From assembly GCA_903889655.1 (NCBI GenBank), contig CAISYL010000242.1, forward strand, positions 1 through 44,360: DNA of 44,360 nt, written 5' to 3'. A model generated the notes under the pieces. It made no database searches. It saw only the letters and a program-made list of their open reading frames with translations, and was not told the DNA's origin. This document shows positions 33,697 through 42,456 of the stretch, piece after piece. Both the position numbers and the translations under genes were made by a program. How positions within the stretch are numbered: position 1 is the first letter of the stretch; the number at the start of each line of letters is the position of its first letter. Source of the stretch: an uncultured Alphaproteobacteria bacterium. GTDB taxonomy: Bacteria > Pseudomonadota > Alphaproteobacteria > Parvibaculales > Parvibaculaceae.

Positions 33697-34506
33697 TCAG
33701 AGGTCGAAATCGATCGTCATGCCGTCATAGGCGGGCACGACACCTTCGGGCAGTTCGGACGCCAGTCGGCGATAGTCGAGATCGACATGCAGATTGGTCA
33801 GGACGCCGTGCGGGACATTTGCCCGCGCAATCCATGAAAGTGCCAGATCGACATGGGCATGCGTCGGGTGCGGTGTATAACGCAACGCGTCGACGATCCA
33901 GCAGTCGATGCCATCGATGAGGCCGAAGCTCTCATCCGGCATGCCGACGAGATCGCTCGAATAGGCCAGCGGCCCGAAACGGAATCCCAGCGAGCGGATC
34001 GAGCCGTGATCCTGATCGAAAGGAATGGCTTCGATCGTTCCGCCGGCACCCTCGATGCGGATCGGCCGGCCCATTTCCTCGATCGCCCTGGCGTTGAGGA
34101 TCACGGGATAGCCGGAGCCTTCTTCCTGCAGAAAGCAATAACGAAAGCGCGAGGTCAGCGTCGCCGTCGTCGGCGGATCCATCCAGACATCGACGCGGCG
34201 ATGACCGTTCTGCGCGACCATGCGCAGATCGTCGATGCCGTGACACTGGTCCGCGTGGTCATGGGTGAAGAGCACGCCGTCGATCCAGGAAACGCCGGCA
34301 TCGATCAATTGCTCGCGCATATCGGGCGATGTGTCGACCAGCACGGTCGTCTTTCTGTGCGGATCTTCGTCCCATTGCTCGACAAGAAGCGAACAGCGCC
34401 GGCGGCGGTTTCTCGGCTCGTTCGGATCGCAGGCGCCCCAGTGGCCGCCGATGCGCGGCACGCCGCCCGAGGAGCCGCTGCCGAGAATGGTCGCACGCAT
34501 TTTCAT
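33697..34506 (-). CDS. MBL-fold metallohydrolase (PhnP-like)
   Basis: A 269-residue metallo-beta-lactamase-fold protein with the dinuclear metal motif HxHxDH-like THDHADQCHG. The N-terminal LGSGSSGGVPRIGG is typical of the PhnP/phosphoribosyl cyclic phosphodiesterase-like group. It is often encoded directly after tatD in alphaproteobacteria. Its ATG overlaps the tatD stop by one base (TGATG). No phosphonate genes are nearby, so a PhnP role in phosphonate use is not implied. Confidence 0.9.
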   Translation of the reverse strand: MKMRATILGSGSSGGVPRIGGHWGACDPNEPRNRRRRCSLLVEQWDEDPHRKTTVLVDTSPDMREQLIDAGVSWIDGVLFTHDHADQCHGIDDLRMVAQNGHRRVDVWMDPPTTATLTSRFRYCFLQEEGSGYPVILNARAIEEMGRPIRIEGAGGTIEAIPFDQDHGSIRSLGFRFGPLAYSSDLVGMPDESFGLIDGIDCWIVDALRYTPHPTHAHVDLALSWIARANVPHGVLTNLHVDLDYRRLASELPEGVVPAYDGMTIDFDL

Positions 34507-35303
34507 CAGGCGAACACGGCCTCACGCGGAACACGGGAAAAAAGATTCAGAAAATTCTCGGTGGTGGCGCCGGCCAGCGTCTCGAGCGGAACGCCTTTCA
34601 ATTCGGCGACTTTTGCCGCGGTATGGACGACGAAGGAAGGCTCGTTGCGTTTGCCGCGTTTCGGGATCGGCGCAAGGTATGGCGAATCCGTTTCGACGAG
34701 CAGGCGGCCGAGCGGCACCTGGCGCACCGTTTCCTGCAGGTCAGCCGCACTCTTGAAGGTGACGATGCCCGAGAGCGAGATATAGAAACCGAGCGCCAGC
34801 GCCTGTTCGGCCAATGTGCGGCTCGACGTAAAGCAATGCAGAAGACCCGGGAACGCCCCCTTCCCCATTTCCTCCGTCAGCAGCGCGGCGGTGTCGAGGT
34901 CGGCGTCGCGCGTGTGCACGATCAGCGGCAGTTTCGTTTCGCGCGCGGCGCCGATATGGGCGCGGAAGGCCCGCATCTGCGCGTCGCGAGGGCTGTGCTC
35001 GTAATAATAATCGAGGCCCGTCTCGCCGATGCCGACGACCTTCGGATGCTTCGCAAGTTCGACCAGCCGCGCCGTATCCGTGTCGGGCTGGCTCGCGGCT
35101 TCATGCGGATGAATGCCGACCGAGCAATAGACATTCGGGAAACGCTCGGCGATGGCGACGATGCGGTCGAATTCCGAAATCTTGGTCGAGATCGTGACCA
35201 TCAGCCCGACGCAGGCCTCATGCGCACGCGTCACGACGTCATCGACTTCAGACGCGAAGTCCGGAAAATCGAGATGGCAATGACTGTCGACGAGAACCGC
35301 CAT
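34506..35303 (-). CDS. tatD: TatD-family metal-dependent DNase
   Basis: A 265-residue TIM-barrel hydrolase. Metal-binding motifs are DSHCHLDF (H8, H10), GETGLDYYYE, PLIVHTRDAD, LLHCFTSS and VETDSPYLAP, all in the expected order. TatD enzymes are 3'-5' exonucleases or deoxyribonucleases linked to DNA repair or quality control. It follows metG after 6 bp and is coupled to the MBL gene. Confidence 0.95.
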   Translation of the reverse strand: MAVLVDSHCHLDFPDFASEVDDVVTRAHEACVGLMVTISTKISEFDRIVAIAERFPNVYCSVGIHPHEAASQPDTDTARLVELAKHPKVVGIGETGLDYYYEHSPRDAQMRAFRAHIGAARETKLPLIVHTRDADLDTAALLTEEMGKGAFPGLLHCFTSSRTLAEQALALGFYISLSGIVTFKSAADLQETVRQVPLGRLLVETDSPYLAPIPKRGKRNEPSFVVHTAAKVAELKGVPLETLAGATTENFLNLFSRVPREAVFA

Positions 35304-35309
35304 GGTCGC

Positions 35310-36884
35310 TCAGCCTTCCGCGGGCTCGTCGACGAGACGCGGGAAGACGCCTTGCGGTGCAGGCAATTCTACGCCCGCCTTCAGCGGATGGGCGTCGATA
35401 TGCTCGAAGCAGCGATGCTCTTCCGGCACACCGAGCATGTCGAGGAGGCGCGCCGTCGAGGCGGGCATCACCGGCTGCAACAGGATCGCCGCGTGGCGCA
35501 CCGTTTCGATCGTCACGTAGAGGACCGTCGCCATGCGCGCCGGATCCGTCTTCTTCAGAGCCCAGGGTTCCTGCGAGGCGAAGTAGCGGTTGGCGGCGCT
35601 CACCACCTCGAAGACGGTGGCGAGGTAATTGTGAATCTCGAACCGCTCCATCTGCCCGCGCACGGTCGGCAACATGGCCGCCGCGGCGCGGAGAAGAACC
35701 TTGTCTTCCTCGCTCAGCTCGCTGCGTGCCGGGACTTCGCCGCCGCAGTTCTTCGCGATCATCGACAGCGAACGCTGCGCAAGATTGCCGATATCGTTGG
35801 CGAGGTCGGCATTGACGCGGTTCACGACCGTCTCGTGACTATAGCTCCCGTCCTGACCGTAGGGGACCTCGCGGCAGAAGAAATAGCGGATCTGGTCGAC
35901 GCCATAGGTATCGAGCAGTTCGAAGGGATCGATCACATTGCCGACCGACTTCGACATCTTCTCGCCGCGGTTATAGAGAAAGCCGTGACCGAAGACATGT
36001 TTCGGCAAATCGATCTTCGCCGCCATCAGCATCGCCGGCCAGATCACCGCATGGAAGCGCACGATGTCCTTGCCGATAATGTGCACGTCGGCCGGCCAGA
36101 ATTTCCTGAACAGCTTGCTGTCGACATCGGGGTAGCCGACGCTGGTGATGTAATTGGTCAGCGCGTCGAACCAGACATACATGACGTGATCCGGATCGCC
36201 CGGCACCTCGATGCCCCAATCGAGCTTCGAGCGCGCACGCGAGATCGACAGATCCTTCAGGCCGCGCTTCACGAAGGCGACAACCTCGTTTCGCCGCGTC
36301 GCGGGCTGAATGAACTCCGGGTGCTTCTCGTAGAGTTCGAGGAGCCTGTCCTGATAGGCGGAGAGGCGGAAGAACCAGGTTTCCTCCTCCATCCATTCGA
36401 CGGGCGTGCCGGTCGGCGCGAAGCGCTGGCCCTGCTCGTCCTTCGTTAACTCGTCCTCGCCGTAAAAAGCCTCGTCGCGTACCGAGTACCAGCCTGAATA
36501 GGCATCGCGGAAAATATCCGGTCCCTGCGGACCTTCATTCGCCGCGATCGTCTTCCAGAGATGCTGGCAGGAGCGCACATGGCGATCTTCGATGGTGCGG
36601 ATGAAATCGTCGTTTGAGGCGTTGAGGCGCTCGGCCATGGCCTTGAATTTCGGTGCCATCTCGTCGGCGAGTTGCTGCGCGGTGATGCCGCGCGCCTTCG
36701 CCGTCTGCACCATCTTCTGGCCGTGGTCGTCGACGCCCGTCAGGAAACGCACATCGAAGCCGTCGAGTCGCTTGAAGCGCGCGATGACGTCGGTCGAGAT
36801 CATCTCATAGGCGTGGCCGATATGCGGCGCGCCGTTCGGATAGGAGATGGCAGTCGTTATGTAAAAGGCGTTGGGAGCCGTCAT
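35310..36884 (-). CDS. metG: methionyl-tRNA synthetase
   Basis: A 524-residue class I aminoacyl-tRNA synthetase. HIGH is in [11 protein letters not shown] and KMSKS in [14 protein letters not shown]. The zinc-knuckle cysteines of long MetG forms and the C-terminal tRNA-binding extension are absent, as in the short alphaproteobacterial form. I choose ATG 36884 ([18 protein letters not shown]); an ATG at 36914 would add 10 residues. It lies 45 bp after holB. Confidence 0.97.
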   Translation of the reverse strand: MTAPNAFYITTAISYPNGAPHIGHAYEMISTDVIARFKRLDGFDVRFLTGVDDHGQKMVQTAKARGITAQQLADEMAPKFKAMAERLNASNDDFIRTIEDRHVRSCQHLWKTIAANEGPQGPDIFRDAYSGWYSVRDEAFYGEDELTKDEQGQRFAPTGTPVEWMEEETWFFRLSAYQDRLLELYEKHPEFIQPATRRNEVVAFVKRGLKDLSISRARSKLDWGIEVPGDPDHVMYVWFDALTNYITSVGYPDVDSKLFRKFWPADVHIIGKDIVRFHAVIWPAMLMAAKIDLPKHVFGHGFLYNRGEKMSKSVGNVIDPFELLDTYGVDQIRYFFCREVPYGQDGSYSHETVVNRVNADLANDIGNLAQRSLSMIAKNCGGEVPARSELSEEDKVLLRAAAAMLPTVRGQMERFEIHNYLATVFEVVSAANRYFASQEPWALKKTDPARMATVLYVTIETVRHAAILLQPVMPASTARLLDMLGVPEEHRCFEHIDAHPLKAGVELPAPQGVFPRLVDEPAEG

Positions 36885-36929
36885 ATAGGCAGACCTGTCG
36901 AGATTGGCGCCCATGAAAGGCGCGGAGCA

Positions 36930-38042
36930 TCAGGCTCCAATGCGCTCGCCGGCGACGCTTTCCAGCATCGAGAAAGCGTTCAGGATCACCAGCTTGCGAT
37001 CGGTGTTGAGCGCTTCGGCCCGGGCGACCGATTGGTTGATCTTTTCCCATACCTCGACCCAGCGATCAAGGCCGGGACCAGCGGCGAGACGGGCCATCGC
37101 AGCCCCCTCGCCGGCCACCAGATCGACGCCCCCGCCCGCCCCCGCGCCCGTGCGCACGAGGCGTTGCAGCCAGTCCGACAGGAGCTCGGTAAAGGTTTCG
37201 TAGGCGTCGTCCGCGCCGCGCCGTCCGACCTTGTCGGCCAGGGCGTGCACGGCCTTGATGTCGAGCTGCGGCAGCGGCATCAGGATCGCGGCAAGCTGCC
37301 TGTAGAGATCGAGGCCGCCGCCGGCGGCGATCGAGAGCGCACGACCGGCGCTCCCCTCGGCAAGGCGCGCGATGGCGCTGCGCTCCTCGTCGTTCGCGCG
37401 CACTTCGTTGGCGGCGAGAATGTCCGCGATATGCGCCGTCGAAAGCGGTTTCATGGCAAGGACGCGGCAGCGCGAGCGGATTGTCGGCAGCAGCCTGCCC
37501 GGCTGGTGGCTGACGAGGATGAAGAGCCCGCGCGCGGGCGGCTCCTCCAGGATTTTCAGCAGCGCGTTTTCGGCGTTGACGTTCATGTCGTCGGCGGCGT
37601 CGACAATGGCAATCCGCCAGCCGCCGGCGCCCGCGCTCATGCCGAAGAAGTTTCCGGTGCGCCGCACCTCTTCAACGGGGATCACCGTCTTCAGCCGCTT
37701 TGCCTTGTCGTCGTAAGGCCGGCGAATGATCAGCAGGTTCGGGTGGCTTTGCGCCGCAATCTGGCGAAAGACGCCGTCATCCTCAGCCACGGAAAGATCA
37801 CGCGCGCGGGCGGCCTGCGCGATCTCGGGCGTGCCGTATTTCAGCAGGAAGCGCGCGAGGCGATAGGCAAGCGTTGCCTTGCCGATGCCTCTTGAGCCAG
37901 TCAGCAGCCACGCGTGATGCATCCGGCCGCCCATGAAGGCGTCGAAGACCGCGCGCTCCGCCTCTTCCTGGCCGACAAGCGTCGAGACTTCGCGCGGATG
38001 CGGGAAGTCGTCCAGCCGGTCGCTTTCGGGAATGTCGCTCAT
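36930..38042 (-). CDS. holB: DNA polymerase III delta' subunit
   Basis: A 370-residue AAA+ clamp-loader subunit. The P-loop-like GSRGIGKATLAYRLARFLL, Walker B region IAIVDAADDMNVNAENALLK and sensor LLPTIRSRCRVL are clear. The N-terminal HPREVSTLVGQEEAERAVFD is typical of alphaproteobacterial delta'. ATG 38042 is chosen; an in-frame GTG at 38057 is possible, and AAGGGG sits between the two. It stands between the M23-family gene and metG. Confidence 0.94.
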   Translation of the reverse strand: MSDIPESDRLDDFPHPREVSTLVGQEEAERAVFDAFMGGRMHHAWLLTGSRGIGKATLAYRLARFLLKYGTPEIAQAARARDLSVAEDDGVFRQIAAQSHPNLLIIRRPYDDKAKRLKTVIPVEEVRRTGNFFGMSAGAGGWRIAIVDAADDMNVNAENALLKILEEPPARGLFILVSHQPGRLLPTIRSRCRVLAMKPLSTAHIADILAANEVRANDEERSAIARLAEGSAGRALSIAAGGGLDLYRQLAAILMPLPQLDIKAVHALADKVGRRGADDAYETFTELLSDWLQRLVRTGAGAGGGVDLVAGEGAAMARLAAGPGLDRWVEVWEKINQSVARAEALNTDRKLVILNAFSMLESVAGERIGA

Positions 38043-38089
38043 GCCCCTTGGTATCACAGGGGCCCCCGCCGCCTCAAACGGAGCGTCGA

Positions 38090-39097
38090 TCAGTTATGCG
38101 GAGTGTTCTGGCTGACCCGTGTGGCATAGGGCTCGAGCTTGATTTGCGAGCTGCCGTCCAGGCTGACCTGCACCATGACGTCCTGCAGCGGGTCGACCTG
38201 CTTGTTGTCCACAAGCACCTCGTAATAGAGGTGGTTGCCCGTGGCGAGGCCGGACGCGCCGATATAGGCGATAACCTGTCCCTTACGGACATGCGAACCG
38301 GCGTGAAGGCCCGGCGCGAATTTGGCCAGATGCGCGTAGGCGGTCGCCAGATGCTCGTTGTGCGAAATTTTCAGATAGCGGCCGTAATTGCCCCGCCAGC
38401 CCAGATCCTGCACGACGCCGCTTTCGGCCGCATAGACCGGCGTCCCCTTCGGCGCGGCAAAATCGACACCCTTATGGAATTTCCGGACGCCAAGTACCGG
38501 ATGCACTCGCCAGCCCCAAGGCGAGGTCATGCGCGCGTTCTGCACCGGCGTTCCGAGTTCGAGCGTCGTTACCCCGACCGGCAGGATCGTTGCGGCTTCG
38601 GCTTTTGCGACCACGGGCGCCTTGCCCTGCAGGCGGAAGATGCCGTCGTCGCTCGATGCGACCGTCACCGCTTCCGTCTTGCCGGCATGAAGTCGCAGCG
38701 ACACGAGCTGACGCTTCGTCGGGTCGGTACCGCGGACCGAAAGTTCGATCTGGTCGCCGGCCTTGAGTTTCGAGACGTCGAAGGTATCGGCGAGCGCGCG
38801 CAGCGCGGCATCGCGCTGGTCCTTGGCGACGCCCTCGCGGACGAGGAGCCTGGCGAGCGTGTCGCCTGCCGACAACGTGATTGTCCGGCTGGCGACCATG
38901 TCGAGGCGTGTGGTGGAATTCAGGATGGCCGCGTTGATATCGCCGGCCGCGCTGGCCGGGAGATCCGACGAGGGGATGCTCAGTGTGCCGAGCGTATTGG
39001 CATTGGCGGGAAGCGCATTGATGAGAAGGAAGGCGGAGGAGAGAGATGCACCGATGATGGGCAACAGATTTCTATGGGTCTTCTGTCGCTGTTTCAT
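38090..39097 (-). CDS. M23/LytM-domain protein, probably catalytically inactive
   Basis: A 335-residue secreted protein with a signal peptide (residues 1-34), a LysM/OapA-like middle region (about 70-150; TITLSAGDTLARLLVREGV) and a C-terminal LytM/M23 domain (about 185-300). M23 enzymes bind zinc through His, Asp and the second His of an HxH motif. Here H208, D212, H256 and H289 are present, but the HxH reads HLY: the third ligand is Y291. This suggests a non-hydrolytic LytM factor, like EnvC or NlpD, that regulates amidases, rather than an endopeptidase. It lies between tmk and holB, behind its own promoter-like sequence. Confidence 0.9.
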   Translation of the reverse strand: MKQRQKTHRNLLPIIGASLSSAFLLINALPANANTLGTLSIPSSDLPASAAGDINAAILNSTTRLDMVASRTITLSAGDTLARLLVREGVAKDQRDAALRALADTFDVSKLKAGDQIELSVRGTDPTKRQLVSLRLHAGKTEAVTVASSDDGIFRLQGKAPVVAKAEAATILPVGVTTLELGTPVQNARMTSPWGWRVHPVLGVRKFHKGVDFAAPKGTPVYAAESGVVQDLGWRGNYGRYLKISHNEHLATAYAHLAKFAPGLHAGSHVRKGQVIAYIGASGLATGNHLYYEVLVDNKQVDPLQDVMVQVSLDGSSQIKLEPYATRVSQNTPHN

Positions 39098-39158
39098 GCC
39101 CGGATATTCCCCTGTTTCATGAGCGCTCCCCTGCCACGCGGAACGCTTTCGCTCAGCC

Positions 39159-39188
39159 TCTATAGTCGAATGCCGGCGGCGCGGTCAA
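39159..39188 (-). promoter_or_regulatory. candidate sigma-70 promoter for the M23 gene
   Basis: On the minus strand TTGACC (39183-39188) and TATAGA (39159-39164) are separated by 18 bp. It lies in the 119-bp gap between tmk and the M23-family gene, giving a leader of about 55 nt. It suggests that the M23-holB-metG-tatD genes can be transcribed separately from rlpA-dacC-tmk. Confidence 0.45.
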
Positions 39189-39216
39189 ACAGGAATTTAC
39201 CATGTGCATCAAGGGC

Positions 39217-39858
39217 CTATGTGACTAAACGTGATGTCACACTGTGCCAAATTTGTCGCGCGACGTCATCGGTATCGCTCGCCGCGTCGATGACGACGCA
39301 GCGTTGCGGCTCCGTATGCGCAATAGAGAGAAAGGCATTTCGGAGCGTCTGATGGAACGTCGTGTCCATTCGCTCATAGCGATCCTCTGCGGAATTGTCG
39401 GCACCGGCGCGCCGATGCGCGCGTGAGAGACCGAGATCGACAGGCAGGTCGAGAATGAGCGTCAGCGCCGGCATATCCTCGCCGATCACAAGGGCCGACA
39501 GTGTTTTAATCGCCGCCTCGCCGAGCCCCTGGGCGATGCCCTGATAGGCGAAGGTTGAATCGACGAAGCGATCGGAGATCACCCAGGCGCCCCGTGCCAG
39601 GGCCGGCCGAATGGTGCGAGCGAGATGATCTTCGCGCGCCGCGAAGTGCAGCAGCGCCTCCGTGCGGGCCGTCCAGCGGTCGGTTTCGCCGGTGACGAGA
39701 AGCTGCCGGATCGCCTCGGCGCCGGGGGAGCCGCCCGGCTCACGGGTCAGCACCACCTCGTATCCGAGACCCTCGAGGCGTTTCGCGAGCAGGCGGGCCT
39801 GCGTCGATTTTCCGGCCCCCTCGCCGCCTTCCAGCGTGATGAAGCGCGGCTGCGTCAA
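39217..39858 (-). CDS. tmk: thymidylate kinase
   Basis: A 213-residue dTMP kinase that makes dTDP. The P-loop is GGEGAGKST (residues 11-19), the DR motif is ISDRFVDSTFAYQG, and the lid RRAGADNSAEDRYERM follows. The start is a TTG at 39858, 4 bp after the dacC stop; I found no better ATG, since TLEGGEG must be close to the N-terminus. Translation is probably coupled to dacC. Confidence 0.95.
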   Translation of the reverse strand: MTQPRFITLEGGEGAGKSTQARLLAKRLEGLGYEVVLTREPGGSPGAEAIRQLLVTGETDRWTARTEALLHFAAREDHLARTIRPALARGAWVISDRFVDSTFAYQGIAQGLGEAAIKTLSALVIGEDMPALTLILDLPVDLGLSRAHRRAGADNSAEDRYERMDTTFHQTLRNAFLSIAHTEPQRCVVIDAASDTDDVARQIWHSVTSRLVT

Positions 39859-39862
39859 CGGA

Positions 39863-41026
39863 TCAGCTGCCGAAAACCATGTGATGGATCGCGCTCATCG
39901 CACGGCCGAAGATGCCGAGGCGCGCAACGTCGGCGCCGGCCACCAGCGGAATTTCCTGCACCGGCTTTTCAGGCGCTTCGATGCGAAGCGTGCCGATGCG
40001 CTGGCCGGCGGCGACGGGTGCTTTCACGGGCGCGGAATAGTCGACCGAAACCTTCATGCCCTTGCGTTGGTCGGGCGTCATGATGAGCGAGACGTCGCTC
40101 GTCGTGACGAGCGGCACCTGCGAATAGGTGCCCTGCCAGACGGGAGCGTTATCGACGGCCGCGCCGGCCTTGAAGAGTTCGTATTTCTTGAACGAACGGA
40201 AACCCCAGTCGAGAACGCGCACGCTTTCTTCGGAGCGCGCCTTGTTGGTCGGCATGCCGTTGAGAACGAGGATAAGCCGTTCGTCGCCGCGTTTGGCGGA
40301 GACGACGAGGCCGTAGCCTGACGCCTCGGTGTGGCCGGTTTTCAGGCCGTCGACGGTCGGATCGAGATAAAGCGCGGGGTTGCGGTTCTCCTGGTGGATG
40401 CCGTTCCAGGTGAACTCCTTCTCGCTGAAGTAGTGATAATATTCCGGAAAGTCGTAGATGATGTGACGTGCCAGACGCGCGAGGTCGTGCGCCGTCATCA
40501 TCTGGTTCGGATCGGGCCAGCCCGTGGCGTTGGCGAAGGTCGAATCCGTGAGCCCGAGTTCTTTCGCGCGTTCGGTCATCGCCGCTGCGAATTCCGGCTC
40601 GGAGCCCTTCAGTGCCTCGGCGACGGCGATACAGCCGTCATTGGCCGACTGCACGATAATGCCCTGGATAAGCGTCTCGACGGGAATGCGCGAGCCGACC
40701 TGCGCGAACATCGTCGACGAACCGGAGGTCGTGCCACCCGCGCGCCACGCATGCTCGCTGATCGGGAATTCATCGGTGAGCTTGACGGTGCCCGACTTCA
40801 ACGCGTCGAAGAGCATCGACAGCGTCATGAGCTTGCTCATGCTCGCCGGATGCATGCGGACGTCGCCATCCTTCTCCCAGAGCACCGTTCCGGTCGCCGC
40901 ATCCATCAGCACGGCGTATTGCGCCGATGTGTCGAAGGCGAGCGCCGGTTTCGCCGCGCCGATGCTCAGCAGCAATGCGAGGGCGGCGAGATGCAGGCTG
41001 TGAAAGATCGGCTTCATTCGCTTCAT
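39863..41026 (-). CDS. dacC: D-alanyl-D-alanine carboxypeptidase (PBP5/6 type)
   Basis: A 387-residue periplasmic penicillin-binding protein. A signal peptide (1-30) precedes the catalytic domain. The three active-site motifs are S62-x-x-K65 (SMSK), S127-A-N129, and K229-T230-G231. The C-terminal beta domain and a closing amphipathic segment (AMSAIHHMVFG) suit membrane attachment. It trims pentapeptides in peptidoglycan. The start has GGAATATCCG upstream. In this order it follows rlpA and precedes tmk, as in many Rhizobiales. It could equally be named dacF or dacA. Confidence 0.95.
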   Translation of the reverse strand: MKRMKPIFHSLHLAALALLLSIGAAKPALAFDTSAQYAVLMDAATGTVLWEKDGDVRMHPASMSKLMTLSMLFDALKSGTVKLTDEFPISEHAWRAGGTTSGSSTMFAQVGSRIPVETLIQGIIVQSANDGCIAVAEALKGSEPEFAAAMTERAKELGLTDSTFANATGWPDPNQMMTAHDLARLARHIIYDFPEYYHYFSEKEFTWNGIHQENRNPALYLDPTVDGLKTGHTEASGYGLVVSAKRGDERLILVLNGMPTNKARSEESVRVLDWGFRSFKKYELFKAGAAVDNAPVWQGTYSQVPLVTTSDVSLIMTPDQRKGMKVSVDYSAPVKAPVAAGQRIGTLRIEAPEKPVQEIPLVAGADVARLGIFGRAMSAIHHMVFGS

Positions 41027-41119
41027 ATCGGATATTCCTTTTCCGGCCGCTTCGGATCGGGCCGCGAGGCGCGCACCTTATCCGACTCTCTTCCCGCTCG
41101 ACAATCTCTCGCGTGGCTT

Positions 41120-42175
41120 CTAGTCGACAATGATCCGCGCGCCGGCGTGGCCCTTCTGGATGACCGTCTGGAGCGAAGCGTCGGCGCTCGGCACGTCGGG
41201 CAGCGGACCGACGCGCACACGATAATACTGCGTGCCCTCGATCATGGTCGGCTGCACCTGAACGTTGCTCACACCCTGCGCGAGCAATTGCTGATGGACC
41301 GCTTCCGCATTCGCGAAGCTGCGGAAGGAACCGGCCTGAACGAATATGTTGGTGCCGACGGGCACGGGCACCTGCTGCACGGCTGCCGGCGTTGGCGGCT
41401 GTACGTTCGCGGTCTGGACCGGCGCTTCGTCGGGGATGGGCTGCATCGCCCGGTTCGGCGTCGTGGCGCTGAGCGCCGAAGGCGAGACGGGTGACGAGGA
41501 GACCGGCGTCGTCGGTGCGACCTTCACACCCGCGACGGGCGCGAGCGTCACCGCCGTCACCGAGGATTTCGGCACCGAGGCTACCTGCCGCTCGCTTTCA
41601 TCCGTGACCGGCTTCGGCGCGATGAAGGTTTCCTGCCCGCCGCCGGTGGAGGCGACCTGCGTCGTCATGGTGCCCGGAATGCCCGGCAATGGCGCGCGAC
41701 CGACATACTGGACGCGGACCTTGGCCGTGCCCTTGCGATCGTAGCCGAGAAGTTCGGCCGCCTTGCGTGAGAGGTCGATCTCGCGGCCATTGACGAAAGG
41801 TCCGCGATCGTTGACCCGAACGACGAGCGACTTCCCGTTTTCGAGATTGGTCACGCGGACGAGAACCGGCATCGGCAGGGTTGGATGCGCTGCCGTCAAC
41901 GCTTCCTGATCGAAGAGTTCGCCATTCGCGGTTCGCTTGCCGTGGAACTGGGGGCCGTACCAGGAACCGATCCCGGTCGCGTCGTAGTTTTCGTCCTCAT
42001 GCGGATAGTACCAGACGCCCGCGACCTGATAGGGCTTGCCGATCTTGTAGGCCCCGCCCTCGCCCGTCGGCACATGATCGCCCCCGGTGGTGCCGCAGGC
42101 CGCCAGAAGCAGCGTCATCGCGGCAACCGTAGCGAAACGCAAAGCGGTGGAACGCCCCGTGGTGGAGTACCCCAT
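41120..42175 (-). CDS. rlpA: septal ring lytic transglycosylase-like lipoprotein RlpA
   Basis: A 351-residue lipoprotein. The start MGYSTTGRST leads to a hydrophobic run and lipobox LLLAAC with C27. A double-psi beta-barrel follows (about 70-155: GIGSWYGPQFHGKRTANGEL and VVRVNDRGPFVNGREIDLS). A Pro/Thr/Val-rich linker leads to a C-terminal SPOR domain (about 270-350), which binds denuded septal glycan. The frame continues to 42385 but only ATG 42175 gives a proper lipoprotein signal. It is the first gene of the rlpA-dacC-tmk run. Confidence 0.94.
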   Translation of the reverse strand: MGYSTTGRSTALRFATVAAMTLLLAACGTTGGDHVPTGEGGAYKIGKPYQVAGVWYYPHEDENYDATGIGSWYGPQFHGKRTANGELFDQEALTAAHPTLPMPVLVRVTNLENGKSLVVRVNDRGPFVNGREIDLSRKAAELLGYDRKGTAKVRVQYVGRAPLPGIPGTMTTQVASTGGGQETFIAPKPVTDESERQVASVPKSSVTAVTLAPVAGVKVAPTTPVSSSPVSPSALSATTPNRAMQPIPDEAPVQTANVQPPTPAAVQQVPVPVGTNIFVQAGSFRSFANAEAVHQQLLAQGVSNVQVQPTMIEGTQYYRVRVGPLPDVPSADASLQTVIQKGHAGARIIVD

Positions 42176-42332
42176 GGAGAAACGCAATGGCCACGGCATG
42201 ATCCGCCTGGACCAGACCATCTCGGACGTCGAACCGCTCATTCGGATACCCCTCGTTCCGTGCGGAGCTGCGCTTCCGAACAGACCTGCCTGCCATTCGG
42301 ACCAGCGACTCACGCACGCGAACATCCAAAAA

Positions 42333-42361
42333 CTTATAATCACGCACAGGTTGGGCGGCAA
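42333..42361 (-). promoter_or_regulatory. candidate sigma-70 promoter for rlpA
   Basis: On the minus strand TTGCCG (42356-42361) and TATAAG (42333-42338) are separated by exactly 17 bp. This lies in the 281-bp gap between divergent rlpA and the MmgE/PrpD gene and would give a leader of about 150 nt for rlpA. No other feature was seen in this gap. Confidence 0.5.
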
Positions 42362-42456
42362 GAAGCCGCGGAGATGCTGTGGCATGGCTTTCCTTTATGC
42401 CCGAGCCGCGTTAACGATTGAAGACGATAGCCGCCTGTCGCGGACCGGGGATAAGT

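Noticed and set aside
34329-36449. 706-codon plus-strand frame opposite tatD and metG
   Set aside because: Composition (Arg/His/Asp-rich) and position across two conserved genes show it to be an antisense shadow.
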